Shown here one piece after another: positions 1 through 12,177 of a DNA stretch of 50,173 nucleotides. The stretch lies in contig JAVEDB010000099.1 in NCBI GenBank assembly GCA_030841185.1, positions 1 through 50,173 of the forward strand, given 5' to 3'. Position numbers and translations under genes: made by a program. Source of the DNA: Actinomycetota bacterium (lineage in GTDB: Bacteria; Actinomycetota; Actinomycetes; JACCUZ01). Each line of letters starts with the position of its first letter. Position 1 is the first letter of the stretch. Below the pieces are notes generated by a model that saw only the letters and a program-made list of their open reading frames with translations, did not search any database and had not been told where the DNA came from.

Positions 1-5
1 CAGAC

Positions 6-209
6 ATGACCGACCAGCCCGACACACCCCTCACGTCCGACACGGGCGAGGACGAGGAACGCCGCGACGTCCTTGACGCGATGGCCGTCTACAGCGCAGA
101 CGGTCAGGTCGACGACGCCAGCGGCAATGATGCAGCGGCCGGCGCCGCACTCCCCCGGGACAGCGGATCGGAGCCCGAGCCGGACCGCGAGCCGCACGGC
201 CCGAACTAG
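6..209 (+). CDS. small acidic hypothetical protein
   Basis: 67-aa ORF, low-complexity acidic; no recognisable domain. Confidence 0.4.
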   Translation: MTDQPDTPLTSDTGEDEERRDVLDAMAVYSADGQVDDASGNDAAAGAALPRDSGSEPEPDREPHGPN

Positions 210-218
210 GCGGCTCGC

Positions 219-410
219 CTAGAGCCGCCCCTTTCCCCCGCGGCGTAGCTCCTCGGGGTTCTGCCAGGGCTTCAGGCGCTCCTCATGGCGCTGCGGTTCC
301 TCATCGCGGGCCGGGGGCAGGGGGTCGCGGCCCTTCAGCACCAGGTAGCCGACGAGGCAGACGAGGAAGACCCCGGCGATCAGCAGGGTGACGAGCGTCG
401 AACCGTCCAT
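219..410 (-). CDS. small single-pass membrane hypothetical protein
   Basis: 63-aa ORF with N-terminal TM segment (LVTLLIAGVFLVCLVGYLVL) and charged tail. Confidence 0.55.
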   Translation of the reverse strand: MDGSTLVTLLIAGVFLVCLVGYLVLKGRDPLPPARDEEPQRHEERLKPWQNPEELRRGGKGRL

Positions 411-426
411 ACGGTGACGATAGCGC

Positions 427-834
427 TCAGCCGCTGGCTTTGCGGGTCTCCCGGGCGTTGGCCTTCTGCAAGGCCTCGACGAGCTCGCGCTTGGACATCG
501 TGGAGCGACCCGGCACGTCGAGCCGGCGTGCCAGCTCCATCAGGTGACGCTTGGACGCATTGGCGTCCACGCCGCCGGCGGTCGGGGTGGTGCCTCGGCG
601 GGCGGCCGGGCCGCTCTTGGCCGCCTGGTCGTCGGAGGGCCCCTTCTCCGCCTTGGGCTCCCAGTGATCGCCAACCTTCTCGAAGGAGTGCTTCAACGAG
701 TCGAAGGCGGTGCGGTGGGCTCGCTCCCCCTCGCCGTACCGCTCGACAGCGGAGTCGTGGGTCTTCCCCCACGTCTCCTGGGCCTTCTTCGGCGACCGCT
801 GCAGCGTCGACGGCATGTCCTTCTTGGCCGGCAT
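427..834 (-). CDS. ChaB family protein with C-terminal Rho-N/SAP-like segment
   Basis: MPAKKDMPSTLQRSPKKAQETWGKTHDSAVERYGEGERAHRTAFDSLKHSFEKVGDHWEPK is ChaB-like; C-term RHLMELARRLDVPGRSTMSKRELVEAL is Rho-N/SAP-like; internal start chosen after GGTGAGGTG. Confidence 0.8.
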   Translation of the reverse strand: MPAKKDMPSTLQRSPKKAQETWGKTHDSAVERYGEGERAHRTAFDSLKHSFEKVGDHWEPKAEKGPSDDQAAKSGPAARRGTTPTAGGVDANASKRHLMELARRLDVPGRSTMSKRELVEALQKANARETRKASG

Positions 835-882
835 GGTCATCACCTCACCAGCCGGGTTGCCCGAGGGGCCGCCGGACAAACG

Positions 883-1437
883 TCAGAGCAGCCCGGCGGC
901 GTCCAGCGCGAGGTAGCCGAGGTCGACGTCGGTGGTGCCGCCCCGCCGCAGCGCATCCCGGAACTCCGCGACCGAGACGACGACCGGCTCGCAGTACTCC
1001 TCGCCTCCCCACGAGGAGACCTCAGACGTGTGGACGCAGTCGCGCGCGACCGCCACGTTGCGACGCCAGTTGGAGGCGCCGAACGCCCAGCAGGAGGCGA
1101 CGACCTCGAGGCTGCCCGCGGCGTACCCGGTCTCTTCGCGGAGCTCCCGGGCTGCCGCCTGCTCGACGCTCTCACCGTCGTCGATGATGCCGCCCGGCAG
1201 GTCGAGCAGGATCTCCGCCGGCCCGGGGCGGAACTGGCGGGCGAGTACGAGATCGTTCTCCGCGGTCAGCGCGAGGACGCCGACGGTCGTGAAGCCCGGA
1301 GTGTGGATGTCCCAGTCGGACAGCGAGCCGTCGGGCATCCGGTAGGTGCGGGTGACGATGGGCAGCCAGCCACCCGTACGCGGTCGCTCGGCGAGCAACT
1401 CCCACGCGACCGCATGCCGCGGCGCTGGCTCGGTCAC
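883..1437 (-). CDS. NUDIX hydrolase (ADP-ribose pyrophosphatase-like)
   Basis: NUDIX box [24 protein letters not shown]; start overlaps the prcA stop (ATGA). Confidence 0.85.
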   Translation of the reverse strand: MTEPAPRHAVAWELLAERPRTGGWLPIVTRTYRMPDGSLSDWDIHTPGFTTVGVLALTAENDLVLARQFRPGPAEILLDLPGGIIDDGESVEQAAARELREETGYAAGSLEVVASCWAFGASNWRRNVAVARDCVHTSEVSSWGGEEYCEPVVVSVAEFRDALRRGGTTDVDLGYLALDAAGLL

Positions 1438-2267
1438 GCCTCGTTGTCGGGAGCGGGTGGCCCGGACGGTTCGTGCGAGCCACCGGCCAGGCTCGTGGGC
1501 GGCGAGGAGTCGCGTTCGTCGGGGGCACGACCGCCCAGGGGGGTCGGCTCGCCGGTATGGTCGCCGACCGCCTCTTCGCGCCCGAGCAGGCTGTTCAGGG
1601 CGCCGCCGGTGATGCGCCGGAACCGTCGTCGCGGCCGGGTGCGATCCAGGACGGCGACCTCGAGGTCCGGAGCGCTCAAGGTGCGCTGCTCCCCCGACAC
1701 CGGGTCGCGGGAGAGCAGCTCGACCCCGAGCGTGAGGGTCTCCTCGAGGCTCATCAGGGGCTGGTAGCGCTCCTCGAGAGCCTGGGAGATCTGCTCGGCC
1801 TGGCCACCCATGGCGACGAAGCCGCGTTCGTCGGCCACCGAACCGTCGTAGGTCAACCGGTACATCTGGTCCTCGTCCGGGGACTCGCCGACCTCGGCGA
1901 TGACGATCTCGACCTCGAACGGCTTGGACTCCTGGGTGAAGATCGAGCCGAGCGTCTGGGCGAACACGTTGGCAAGACCGCGCCCGGTCACGTCCTGCCG
2001 GTCGTAGGAGTAGCCCCGCAGGTCCGCGTAGCGGACGCCGGCCATCCGCAGGTTCTCGAACTCGTTGTACTTGCCCACCGCGGCGAACGCGATCCGGTCG
2101 TAGATCTCGCTGATCTTGTGCAGCGCCCGGGACGGGTTCTCCCCCACGAACATGATGCCGCCCTCGAAGGCGATCACGAGAACGCTGCGCCCGCGCGCGA
2201 TCCCCTTGCGGGCGTAGTCGGCCCGGTCCTTCATGATCTGTTCGGGCGAGACGTATCCGAACGGCAT
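1434..2267 (-). CDS. prcA: 20S proteasome alpha subunit PrcA
   Basis: [71 protein letters not shown]; start set at MPFGY with prcB immediately upstream. Confidence 0.95.
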   Translation of the reverse strand: MPFGYVSPEQIMKDRADYARKGIARGRSVLVIAFEGGIMFVGENPSRALHKISEIYDRIAFAAVGKYNEFENLRMAGVRYADLRGYSYDRQDVTGRGLANVFAQTLGSIFTQESKPFEVEIVIAEVGESPDEDQMYRLTYDGSVADERGFVAMGGQAEQISQALEERYQPLMSLEETLTLGVELLSRDPVSGEQRTLSAPDLEVAVLDRTRPRRRFRRITGGALNSLLGREEAVGDHTGEPTPLGGRAPDERDSSPPTSLAGGSHEPSGPPAPDNEA

Positions 2268-2292
2268 CGTCACAGCGGAAGCTCCTTCTGGG

Positions 2293-3138
2293 TCACCGGA
2301 GAGGGGCGGGCGGGCCGCCGGGGTTCTGCATCCGGCCGGCGAGCACCGTCTCGATGTAGGCACCGACCTCGTCGTCGGACAGGCGCCGGTAGCCGTCGAA
2401 CGTGACGGTCGCCACGACGGGGAAGATGCGACGGGTCAGGTCCGGTCCGCCGGTCGCGGAGTCCTCGTCGGCCGCGTCGTAGAGCGACTGGACGGCGCAC
2501 AGCACGGCGTCCTCGTTGCTCAGCCCGTCGTGCCAGAGCTTCTTCAGCGCGCCACGCGCGAACACCGAACCCGAGCCGACCGAGTGGAACTTGTGCTCCT
2601 CGTAACGCCCGCCGGTGATGTCGTAGCTGAAGATCCGACCTTCGTCCGTCTCCAGGTCGAAGCCGGCGAACAGCGGCACGACCGCCAGGCCCTGCATGGC
2701 CATCCCGAGGTTGCTGCGGATCATCTGCGCCAGCCGGTTGGCCTTGCCCTCGAGGGACATCGTGGTGCCCTCGATCTTCTCGTAGTGCTCGAGCTCCACC
2801 TGAAAGAGCCGGACCATCTCGATCGCGATCCCCGCCGTGCCCGCGATGCCGACGCACGAGTAGTCGTCGGCGTGGAAGACCTTCTCGATGTCGCGCTGCG
2901 CGATGTAGTTGCCCATCGTGGCGCGCCGGTCGCCCGCCATGACGATCCCGCTGGGGAAGCTGAGTGCCACGATGGTCGTGCCGTGGGGGGCCTCCGTGGT
3001 CAACGCGGTGACCGGCGGCGTACGGCGTCCTGGGAGCAGCTCGGGTGCGTGGTCGCCGAGGAACTCGGCGAAGGAGGAGCTCCCTGGCGTGAGGTAGGCC
3101 GCCGGGAGTCGTCCGGAGCGAGCCGGGTCGGTTGCCAC
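2293..3138 (-). CDS. prcB: 20S proteasome beta subunit PrcB
   Basis: Propeptide then [26 protein letters not shown] with N-terminal Thr nucleophile. Confidence 0.95.
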   Translation of the reverse strand: MATDPARSGRLPAAYLTPGSSSFAEFLGDHAPELLPGRRTPPVTALTTEAPHGTTIVALSFPSGIVMAGDRRATMGNYIAQRDIEKVFHADDYSCVGIAGTAGIAIEMVRLFQVELEHYEKIEGTTMSLEGKANRLAQMIRSNLGMAMQGLAVVPLFAGFDLETDEGRIFSYDITGGRYEEHKFHSVGSGSVFARGALKKLWHDGLSNEDAVLCAVQSLYDAADEDSATGGPDLTRRIFPVVATVTFDGYRRLSDDEVGAYIETVLAGRMQNPGGPPAPLR

Positions 3139-3227
3139 ACGTTTCCTTCCACGTACGCCGCCGAGCGGCGGAGCGTCATCGAACCATCCTCGTGCCCGGG
3201 CGGCGGCACTGCCGGCACCGGCGCGAC

Positions 3228-3437
3228 CTACTGGCCGCCCTTCTGGATGAACCCCCTCACGAACTCCTCGCTGTTCTCCTCGAGCGCCTCGTCGATCTCG
3301 TCGAGGATGGCGTCGATGTCCGAGTCCAGCTTGTCCTTGCGCTCGGAGAGGTCGGCGGCTTCGTCGGTGCTGACCTCGTCGGTCTCCTCCGAGGTCTTCG
3401 TCGCGCGCTTCTGCCCGCCGGTGTCCTTGGCTGCCAT
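3228..3437 (-). CDS. pup: prokaryotic ubiquitin-like protein Pup
   Basis: 69 aa, C-term [24 protein letters not shown] (GGQ end); strong SD before MAAKDTGGQ. Confidence 0.97.
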   Translation of the reverse strand: MAAKDTGGQKRATKTSEETDEVSTDEAADLSERKDKLDSDIDAILDEIDEALEENSEEFVRGFIQKGGQ

Positions 3438-3561
3438 CGAACCCTCCCGTTGCGGGGCTATATCTGTCCTGACCCTAGTCGTCGGCACGGTCGGACCGGT
3501 GCCGTAGCCCCCGTTCGCGGGCTTCCCTGCGGACCGGTCGACCCGGAGGTAGCCTGCCGCC

Positions 3562-4122
3562 GTGGAGTTCCTGGTGGCCTTGCTGGTCATGACCGTGGTC
3601 CTCGTGGGTACTGGCGTCGTCCTGACCAGGCGGGCGGTGCGGGCGGTCCGCCGGCACGCTCTCCGAGTGCTCGCGCGGCTCGGGCTCGCCGCTCGCGCGC
3701 AGACCCTCGGGTCGTTCGGTGAAGTCGCCCGGGTACGCCGGGACCTGCACCGCTCGATGACGTCCGCCCGTCGGGCGCTGGCCATCGCGCGGTCTACGAA
3801 CCTCCCCGTCGGGGATGTGGCCTCGTTGCTGGCCCGGATGCAGATGGCCGCCGGATCGGTCGACGCCGAGCTGCAGCTGCTCGAGACCCTCCGCGACCCT
3901 GGCCAGGCCTTGGCTCGGCTGGCCGGTCCGCGCTCCCGGGCGGCTGCCCTCATGTCGGCGGCCGCCGCGCTGACCGAGGGACTCGTTGCCGCCGCTGGTC
4001 ACGAGTCAGCGGAGGTGTCCGCTCTGCACGCCGAGTGCGTCATCGAGGCTCGCGCTCTGCGCGCGGCCGCGGGAGATCGGGCTGGTCAGCCGGGGAGCAT
4101 GGAGCGCGTCACCCGCCGGTGA
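3562..4122 (+). CDS. hypothetical membrane-anchored protein between pup and dop
   Basis: 186-aa ORF, N-terminal TM ([19 protein letters not shown]) then helical region; opposite strand to the proteasome genes, overlaps the dop 3' end by 14 bp. Confidence 0.7.
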   Translation: MEFLVALLVMTVVLVGTGVVLTRRAVRAVRRHALRVLARLGLAARAQTLGSFGEVARVRRDLHRSMTSARRALAIARSTNLPVGDVASLLARMQMAAGSVDAELQLLETLRDPGQALARLAGPRSRAAALMSAAAALTEGLVAAAGHESAEVSALHAECVIEARALRAAAGDRAGQPGSMERVTRR

Positions 4123-5623
4123 TCGCGTCGACCAGCTCCTCCGCCGTGTCGCAGCGGTCCAGCAGCTCGCCGACGTGCTCCCGCGTGCCGCGCAGGGGCT
4201 CGAGTGTCGGGACGCGCTGCAGGGAGTCGCGACCAGGCAGGTCGAAGATCACCGAGTCCCACGAGGCGGCCGCCACCTCGTCGGCGTACTTCGCCAGGCA
4301 CCGCCCGCGGAAGTAGGCGCGGGTGTCCTCCGGCGGGTTGGTCACCGCTGCGGCGACCTCCTCCTCGGTCACGATCTTCTCGAAGCGGCCGGACGCGGCA
4401 AGTCGGTTGAACAGGCCCTTGTCGGGACGCACGTCGGAGTACTGCAGGTCGACCGCGGCCAGCCGCGGCGAGTCCCAGTCGAGGCCGTCGCGGGACCGGT
4501 AGCCCTCGAGGATCGCCAGCTTGGCCACCCAGTCCAGCTCGCGGTTCAGCGACATCGGGTCGCTCTCCAGCCGGGTGAGGACCGACTCCCAGCGGTCGAG
4601 GACGTCGACGGTCACGGCGTCGGCGTCCACCCCGTAGCGGTCCTCGACGTACTTGCGCGCCTGCTCGGCGTACTCCATCTGCAGCTGGACCGCGGTCAGC
4701 TTGCGCCCCGAGCGCAAGGTGAGCAGCGACTTCAAGGTGGGGTCGTGGCTGACCGCGTGCAGCGTCGCCACCGGCCGGTCGACCGCGAGGTCCACGGAGA
4801 GGAAGCCGTCCTCGATCATGGCCAGGACCAGGATCGTGGTGCCGATCTTGAGATAGGTCGAGACCTCCGCGAGGTTCGCGTCGCCGATGATCACGTGCAG
4901 CCGGCGGTACTTCTCGGCGACCGCGTGCGGCTCGTCACGGGTGTTGATGATCGGGCGCTTCAGCGTGGTCTCGAGCCCGACCTCGACCTCGAAGTAGTCG
5001 GCGCGCTGGGAGATCTGGAAGCCGTCCCCACGACCGTCCTGACCGATGCCGACGCGGCCGGACCCGGTGACGACCTGCCGGCAGACGAAGAACGGGGTGA
5101 GGTGCCGGACGATGTCCGCGAACGGCGTCTCGCGCTTCATCAGGTAGTTCTCGTGGGTGCCGTAGGACGCGCCCTTGTTGTCGGTGTTGTTCTTGTAGAG
5201 GTTGATCGGCTGGGTGCCGGGGATCTGCGCCGCGCGTCGCGACGCCTCCGCCATGATCCGCTCCCCCGCCTTGTCCCAGATCACGGCGTCGCGCGGGTTC
5301 GTGCACTCCGGGCTGGAGTACTCCGGGTGGGCGTGGTCGACGTAGAAGCGTGCGCCGTTGGTCAGGATGACGTTGGCGAGCCCGACGTCCTCGTCGGTGA
5401 GCTGGGTGGCGTCTGCCACATCGCGCGCGAGGTCGAAGCCGCGCGCGTCGCGCAGCGGGCTCTCCTCCTCGAAGTCCCAGCGCGGTCGCCGCGACCGGGC
5501 CGGCGAGGGCTGGGAGTAGGCGTTGACCACCTGCGAGGAGATCAGCATCGCGTTGGCGCCGGGGTTGCCCGGGACGGAGATGCCGTACTCCGTCTCGGTG
5601 CCGACGACCCGCCACACGCTCAT
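4109..5623 (-). CDS. dop: Pup deamidase/depupylase Dop
   Basis: [36 protein letters not shown]...; Dop/PafA family fold; start at MSVWR. Confidence 0.95.
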   Translation of the reverse strand: MSVWRVVGTETEYGISVPGNPGANAMLISSQVVNAYSQPSPARSRRPRWDFEEESPLRDARGFDLARDVADATQLTDEDVGLANVILTNGARFYVDHAHPEYSSPECTNPRDAVIWDKAGERIMAEASRRAAQIPGTQPINLYKNNTDNKGASYGTHENYLMKRETPFADIVRHLTPFFVCRQVVTGSGRVGIGQDGRGDGFQISQRADYFEVEVGLETTLKRPIINTRDEPHAVAEKYRRLHVIIGDANLAEVSTYLKIGTTILVLAMIEDGFLSVDLAVDRPVATLHAVSHDPTLKSLLTLRSGRKLTAVQLQMEYAEQARKYVEDRYGVDADAVTVDVLDRWESVLTRLESDPMSLNRELDWVAKLAILEGYRSRDGLDWDSPRLAAVDLQYSDVRPDKGLFNRLAASGRFEKIVTEEEVAAAVTNPPEDTRAYFRGRCLAKYADEVAAASWDSVIFDLPGRDSLQRVPTLEPLRGTREHVGELLDRCDTAEELVDAITGG

Positions 5624-5683
5624 GCGTCGAGGGTACGTCGTGGGGTCGGCCGGGCACGAGCGCAGCCGCGGCATGATGGTGGC

Positions 5684-6190
5684 GTGGCGGAGGAGCAGGT
5701 ATCGCTGGTCGACGACTCCGGCGCGGTGACCGGGTCCGCGCCGCGGTCGGTCATGCGGCGCGACAACCTGCCGCATGCAGTCGTGGCCGTGCTGGTCCGG
5801 GACAGCGGTGGGCGGGTCTACGTGCACCGGCGCACCCCGACGAAGGACGTCTATCCCGGTCTGCACGACTGCTGGGTCGCCGGGGTGATGGCGTTCGGTG
5901 AGGAGCCGGGGCCGGCGGCGGCCCGGGAGCTCGAGGAGGAGCTCGGGATCCGGGACGTCGAGCTGCGGCACCTGTTCTCAGGCTGGTACGCCGACGAGGA
6001 CACCCGACAGCTGTGTCACGCATACACCACGACGTACGACGGTCCCCTCAACCACCAGGAGTCCGAGATCGCCTGGGGTGGCTGGCTGACGGTCGACGAG
6101 CTGCGTGAGCGACTGGCCGACCCGAGCTGGCCGTTCGTGCCCGACGGCCGGGCGTTCATCACCCGCTGGCTCGCGGGCGGCGACGGCTAG
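5684..6190 (+). CDS. NUDIX hydrolase
   Basis: In frame with ORF 3986..6190; GTG start; NUDIX box [23 protein letters not shown]. Confidence 0.85.
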   Translation: MAEEQVSLVDDSGAVTGSAPRSVMRRDNLPHAVVAVLVRDSGGRVYVHRRTPTKDVYPGLHDCWVAGVMAFGEEPGPAAARELEEELGIRDVELRHLFSGWYADEDTRQLCHAYTTTYDGPLNHQESEIAWGGWLTVDELRERLADPSWPFVPDGRAFITRWLAGGDG

Positions 6191-7953
6191 AGGTACTGGC
6201 CGGTGTTGGCGACGGTGTCGATGGACCGGCCGGCCTCGGTGCCCTGCTTGCCCTGGATGAGCGTGCGGATGTAGACGATCCGCTCGCCCTTCTTGCCGGA
6301 GATCCGCGCCCAGTCGTCGGGGTTGGTCGTGTTGGGCAGGTCCTCGTTCTCCTTGAACTCGTCGACGCAGGCCGCGAGCAGGTGCGAGATCCGGATGCCC
6401 TTCTGCCCCAGGTCGAGGAAGTCCTTGATCGCCATCTTCTTGGCCCGGTCGACGATGTTCTGGATCATCGCGCCGGAGTTGAAGTCCTTGAAGTACAGGA
6501 CCTCCTTGTCGCCGTTGGCGTAGGTCACCTCGAGGAACTTGTTCTCGTCGAGCTCGGAGTACATCCGCTCGACCGTGCGCTGGATCATCGCGGCAACCGT
6601 GATGACCGGGTCGTCCTCGTTGGCCTTGAGGTCCTCGGCGTGCAGCGGCAGGTCAGCGGTGATGTACTTCGAGAAGATGTCACGAGCCGACTCCGCGTCG
6701 GGTCGCTCGATCTTGATCTTCACGTCGAGCCGGCCGGGTCGCAGGATCGCTGGGTCGATCATGTCCTCGCGGTTGGAGGCGCCGATCACCAGCACGTTCT
6801 CCAGTCCCTCGACGCCGTCGATCTCGGACAGCAGCTGCGGGACGATGGTGTTCTCGACGTCCGAGGACACTCCGGAGCCACGGGTGCGGAACAGCGAGTC
6901 CATCTCGTCGAAGAAGACGATCACCGGCGTGCCCTCGGAGGCCTTCTCCCGGGCGCGGGCGAAGACCAGCCGGATGTGCCGCTCGGTCTCACCGACGTAC
7001 TTGTTGAGAAGCTCGGGGCCCTTGATGTTGAGGAAGAACGACCGGCCCTCGGGCTTTCCGGTCACCTCGGCGACCTTCTTGGCCAGCGAGTTGGCGACCG
7101 CCTTGGCGATCAGCGTCTTGCCGCAGCCGGGCGGCCCGTAGAGCAGCACCCCCTTGGGCGGGCGCAGCTTGTGCTCCTTGAACAGCTCGGGGTGCAGGTA
7201 GGGCAGCTCGACCGCGTCGCGGATCTGCTCGATCTGGGCGGCGAGGCCACCGATCAGCGAGTAGTCGATGTCGGGCACCTCTTCGAGGACCAGTTCCTCG
7301 ACCTCGGACTTGGGGATGCGCTCGTAGATGTAGCCCGACCGCGGCTCCAGGAGCAGCGACTCACCCACCCGCAGGTGCTCGGCGCGTAGTGGCTCGGCCA
7401 GGCGGACGATCTTCTCCTCGTCGGTGTGACCGACCACCAGAGCGCGCTCACCGTCGGCGAGCACCTCTTTGAGCATGACGACCTCGCCGAGGCTCTCGAA
7501 CTCCAGCGCGGCGACGACGTTCATGGCCTCGTTGAGCATGACTTCCTGGCCCCGGTGCAGCGAGTCGAGCTCGACGCCGGGACTGACGGCGACGCGCAGC
7601 TTGCGCCCGCCGGTGAAGATGTCGACGGTGTCGTCCTCGTTGCGCTGGATGAAGACCCCGAACCCGGCGGGAGGCTGCGCGAGGCGGTCGACCTCTTCCT
7701 TGAGCGCCACGATCTGGTCGCGGGCGTCCTTGAGCGTGGAGACCAGCCGCTCGTTCTGGGTGGTGACGGCGGCGAGGTTGGTCTGCAGGTCGGTGATGCG
7801 CTCCTCGAGGGCGCGCAGGTGGCGCGGCGACTCGGTCATGCGCCGGCGGAGGACCTCGACTTCCTCCTGCAGCGCGCCGACCTGCTGGAGCAGTTCGTTG
7901 GCTCGCTTCGGCGCGTCGTTGCCTGGGCGGTCCGCTGATGGCGTGGACGGCAC
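6187..7953 (-). CDS. arc: proteasome-associated AAA ATPase (Arc/Mpa)
   Basis: Coiled-coil N-term, Walker A GPPGCGKT, Walker [11 protein letters not shown]-terminal QYL. Confidence 0.96.
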   Translation of the reverse strand: MPSTPSADRPGNDAPKRANELLQQVGALQEEVEVLRRRMTESPRHLRALEERITDLQTNLAAVTTQNERLVSTLKDARDQIVALKEEVDRLAQPPAGFGVFIQRNEDDTVDIFTGGRKLRVAVSPGVELDSLHRGQEVMLNEAMNVVAALEFESLGEVVMLKEVLADGERALVVGHTDEEKIVRLAEPLRAEHLRVGESLLLEPRSGYIYERIPKSEVEELVLEEVPDIDYSLIGGLAAQIEQIRDAVELPYLHPELFKEHKLRPPKGVLLYGPPGCGKTLIAKAVANSLAKKVAEVTGKPEGRSFFLNIKGPELLNKYVGETERHIRLVFARAREKASEGTPVIVFFDEMDSLFRTRGSGVSSDVENTIVPQLLSEIDGVEGLENVLVIGASNREDMIDPAILRPGRLDVKIKIERPDAESARDIFSKYITADLPLHAEDLKANEDDPVITVAAMIQRTVERMYSELDENKFLEVTYANGDKEVLYFKDFNSGAMIQNIVDRAKKMAIKDFLDLGQKGIRISHLLAACVDEFKENEDLPNTTNPDDWARISGKKGERIVYIRTLIQGKQGTEAGRSIDTVANTGQYL

Positions 7954-8058
7954 GGCGTCACCTCCCCATGGGGATGCTCCCGGTCGGGAGCCGATTCCCC
8001 GACACTACCTTCGGCAGGTCCGGATAGAACCTGCAACCTTTGCGTGTCGGTGTACCAA

Positions 8059-10127
<2,069 letters not shown>

Positions 10128-10216
10128 CACGATGCTAGGTGCCGATCCGGGCCGGCTCGCGTGTCGAGGCACGCGAACGGCGGGAACTGTCGGAACCCGG
10201 ACCTAGAGTTCAGGAC

Positions 10217-11152
10217 ATGAGCTCGACCAGCACAGCCGCGGCGGACGCCGTTCGATCGGTCTCGACCGGCACGTCCGACGGCGGGGTCCCGGCAGTCCTC
10301 GGCTCCCTGTCACCGTCGCGGGCCAGCGACTTCCTGACCTGCCCGCTGCTCTACCGGTTCCGCGTGATCGACCGGTTGCCCGAGCGGCCGAGCCCGCTGG
10401 CGACCCGCGGCACGGTCGTGCACGCCGTGCTGGAGCGGCTCTTCGACCTGCCTGCGGCCGAGCGCACCCCGGAACGCGCCGGTGACTTGCTGCGACCCGA
10501 GTGGGACCGCCTGCTGGAGACCGAGCCCGAGCTCGGCGAGCTGTTCTCGGCCGACGCGGAGCGCGACGAGTGGCTGGCCGGCGCCCGGGGACTGCTCGAC
10601 GCCTATTTCGCGCTGGAGGACCCGCAGCGGCTCGAGCCGGCCGAGCGGGAGCTGTTCGTCGAGTGCGACCTGGAGTCGGGGCTGCGGCTGCGCGGCTACG
10701 TCGACCGGCTCGACGTCGCGCCCTCGGGTGACGTCCGCGTCGTCGACTACAAGACCGGTCGTGCCCCCCGTGAGGGGTTCGAGGCCAAGGCGATGTTCCA
10801 GATGCGGTTCTACGCGCTGGTGCTCTGGCGGCTGCACGGTCGCGTCCCCCGGTTGCTGCAGCTGCTCTACCTGGGCAGCGGCGAGATTCTGCGCTACCAG
10901 CCGGACGAGGCCGACCTGCTCGCCACCGAGCGCAAGCTCGCGGCCATCTGGTCCGCGATCGCCCGGGCGACCGAGCGTGGCGACTGGCGCCCGAGTCCCA
11001 GCAAGCTGTGCGACTGGTGCGACCACCAGAGCCTGTGTCCCGCGTTCGGCGGCACGCCGCCCCCGCTGCCGCTCGTGCCCGTGCCGGTGATCCCCGAGGC
11101 GCGAGTCACCGACGAACGGCCGTCCCCGCACACGCCTGTCGACGAGGTGTGA
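10217..11152 (+). CDS. RecB-like PD-(D/E)XK nuclease with Cys cluster
   Basis: SPSRASDFLTCPLLYRF, RGTVVHAVLE, DVRVVDYKTG, C-terminal CDWCDHQSLCPAFG. Confidence 0.87.
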   Translation: MSSTSTAAADAVRSVSTGTSDGGVPAVLGSLSPSRASDFLTCPLLYRFRVIDRLPERPSPLATRGTVVHAVLERLFDLPAAERTPERAGDLLRPEWDRLLETEPELGELFSADAERDEWLAGARGLLDAYFALEDPQRLEPAERELFVECDLESGLRLRGYVDRLDVAPSGDVRVVDYKTGRAPREGFEAKAMFQMRFYALVLWRLHGRVPRLLQLLYLGSGEILRYQPDEADLLATERKLAAIWSAIARATERGDWRPSPSKLCDWCDHQSLCPAFGGTPPPLPLVPVPVIPEARVTDERPSPHTPVDEV

Positions 11153-11307
11153 ACGAGCGGTCGTCGGACCCGAAGGCGCCGTCTGTCGCATGAGTCGGGG
11201 ACACCCGGATCCATACCGGAGGTCACCCTGAGATTGCCCTTAATTCGTCGGGTCCTCGCGCGAAACCGTCCTACGGTGGGCGCGTTGTCATCGTCAGAGG
11301 AGTGATT

Positions 11308-12174
11308 GTGAGCACAAGCACCACCGGCCCCCGTGCCGCCGAGACCAGTTCGCTGGCTGCGCGCGCCGAAGGCCTCACCAAGATCTACGGAAGCGGTGAC
11401 ACCAGGGTCGTCGCCCTGGACGGGGTCAGCGTGGAGCTGCCCCGTGGCCAGTTCACTGCGGTCATGGGCCCGTCGGGTTCGGGCAAGTCGACGCTGATGC
11501 ACTGCCTCGCTGGCCTGGACGACGCGAGCGAGGGCGCGGTGTTCATCGGCGACGTCGACATCACCAAACTCGACGACAAGCGACTGACTCGCATCCGCCG
11601 GGACTCCGTCGGGTTCGTCTTCCAGGCGTTCAACCTGCTGCCCACACTGACCGCGCTGGAGAACATCACCCTCCCGATGGACATTGCCGGCCGCAAGCCC
11701 GACGCGGCGTGGCTCGACACGGTGATCGACTCGATCGGGCTCCGCGACCGGCTCGGCCATCGGCCCACCGAGCTGTCGGGTGGCCAGCAGCAGCGCGTCG
11801 CCTGCGCGCGGGCCCTGGCCAGCCGGCCGGAGATCGTGTTCGCCGACGAGCCCACCGGCAACCTGGACTCCCGCTCGGGTGCCGAGGTGCTCGGTTTCCT
11901 GCAGCGTTCGGTGCGCGAGATGGGCCAGACGGTCGTCATGGTGACCCACGACGCCAATGCAGCGTCGTATGCCGAGCGAGTGCTCTTCCTGGCTGACGGC
12001 CAGATCGTGGACGAGATGCAGGACCCCACGGCCGAGGGGGTCCTCGAGCGGATGAAGCAGTTCGATGCGGCCGGTCATGCCACCCACGGCTTCACTCGCC
12101 CCTCCACGCCGCACGTCCCGGTGAGCCGCTCCGTCGACGAGGTCGCTGTTGACCGCACCGCGGACGAGGTCTGA
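11308..12174 (+). CDS. ABC transporter ATP-binding protein (LolD/MacB-type)
   Basis: GPSGSGKST, LSGGQQQRVACARAL, VFADEPTGNLD; start 11302 or 11308. Confidence 0.93.
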   Translation: MSTSTTGPRAAETSSLAARAEGLTKIYGSGDTRVVALDGVSVELPRGQFTAVMGPSGSGKSTLMHCLAGLDDASEGAVFIGDVDITKLDDKRLTRIRRDSVGFVFQAFNLLPTLTALENITLPMDIAGRKPDAAWLDTVIDSIGLRDRLGHRPTELSGGQQQRVACARALASRPEIVFADEPTGNLDSRSGAEVLGFLQRSVREMGQTVVMVTHDANAASYAERVLFLADGQIVDEMQDPTAEGVLERMKQFDAAGHATHGFTRPSTPHVPVSRSVDEVAVDRTADEV

Positions 12175-12177
12175 GCC

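Noticed and set aside
285-1187. Long plus-strand ORFs (e.g. 285..1187, 544..1767) opposite the NUDIX/ChaB genes
   Set aside because: Arg/Pro/Ala-rich translations with no domain, antisense to well-supported genes; typical high-GC spurious ORFs
3986-5683. N-terminal part of 734-aa ORF 3986..6190
   Set aside because: Antisense to dop; only the NUDIX part from 5684 is supported
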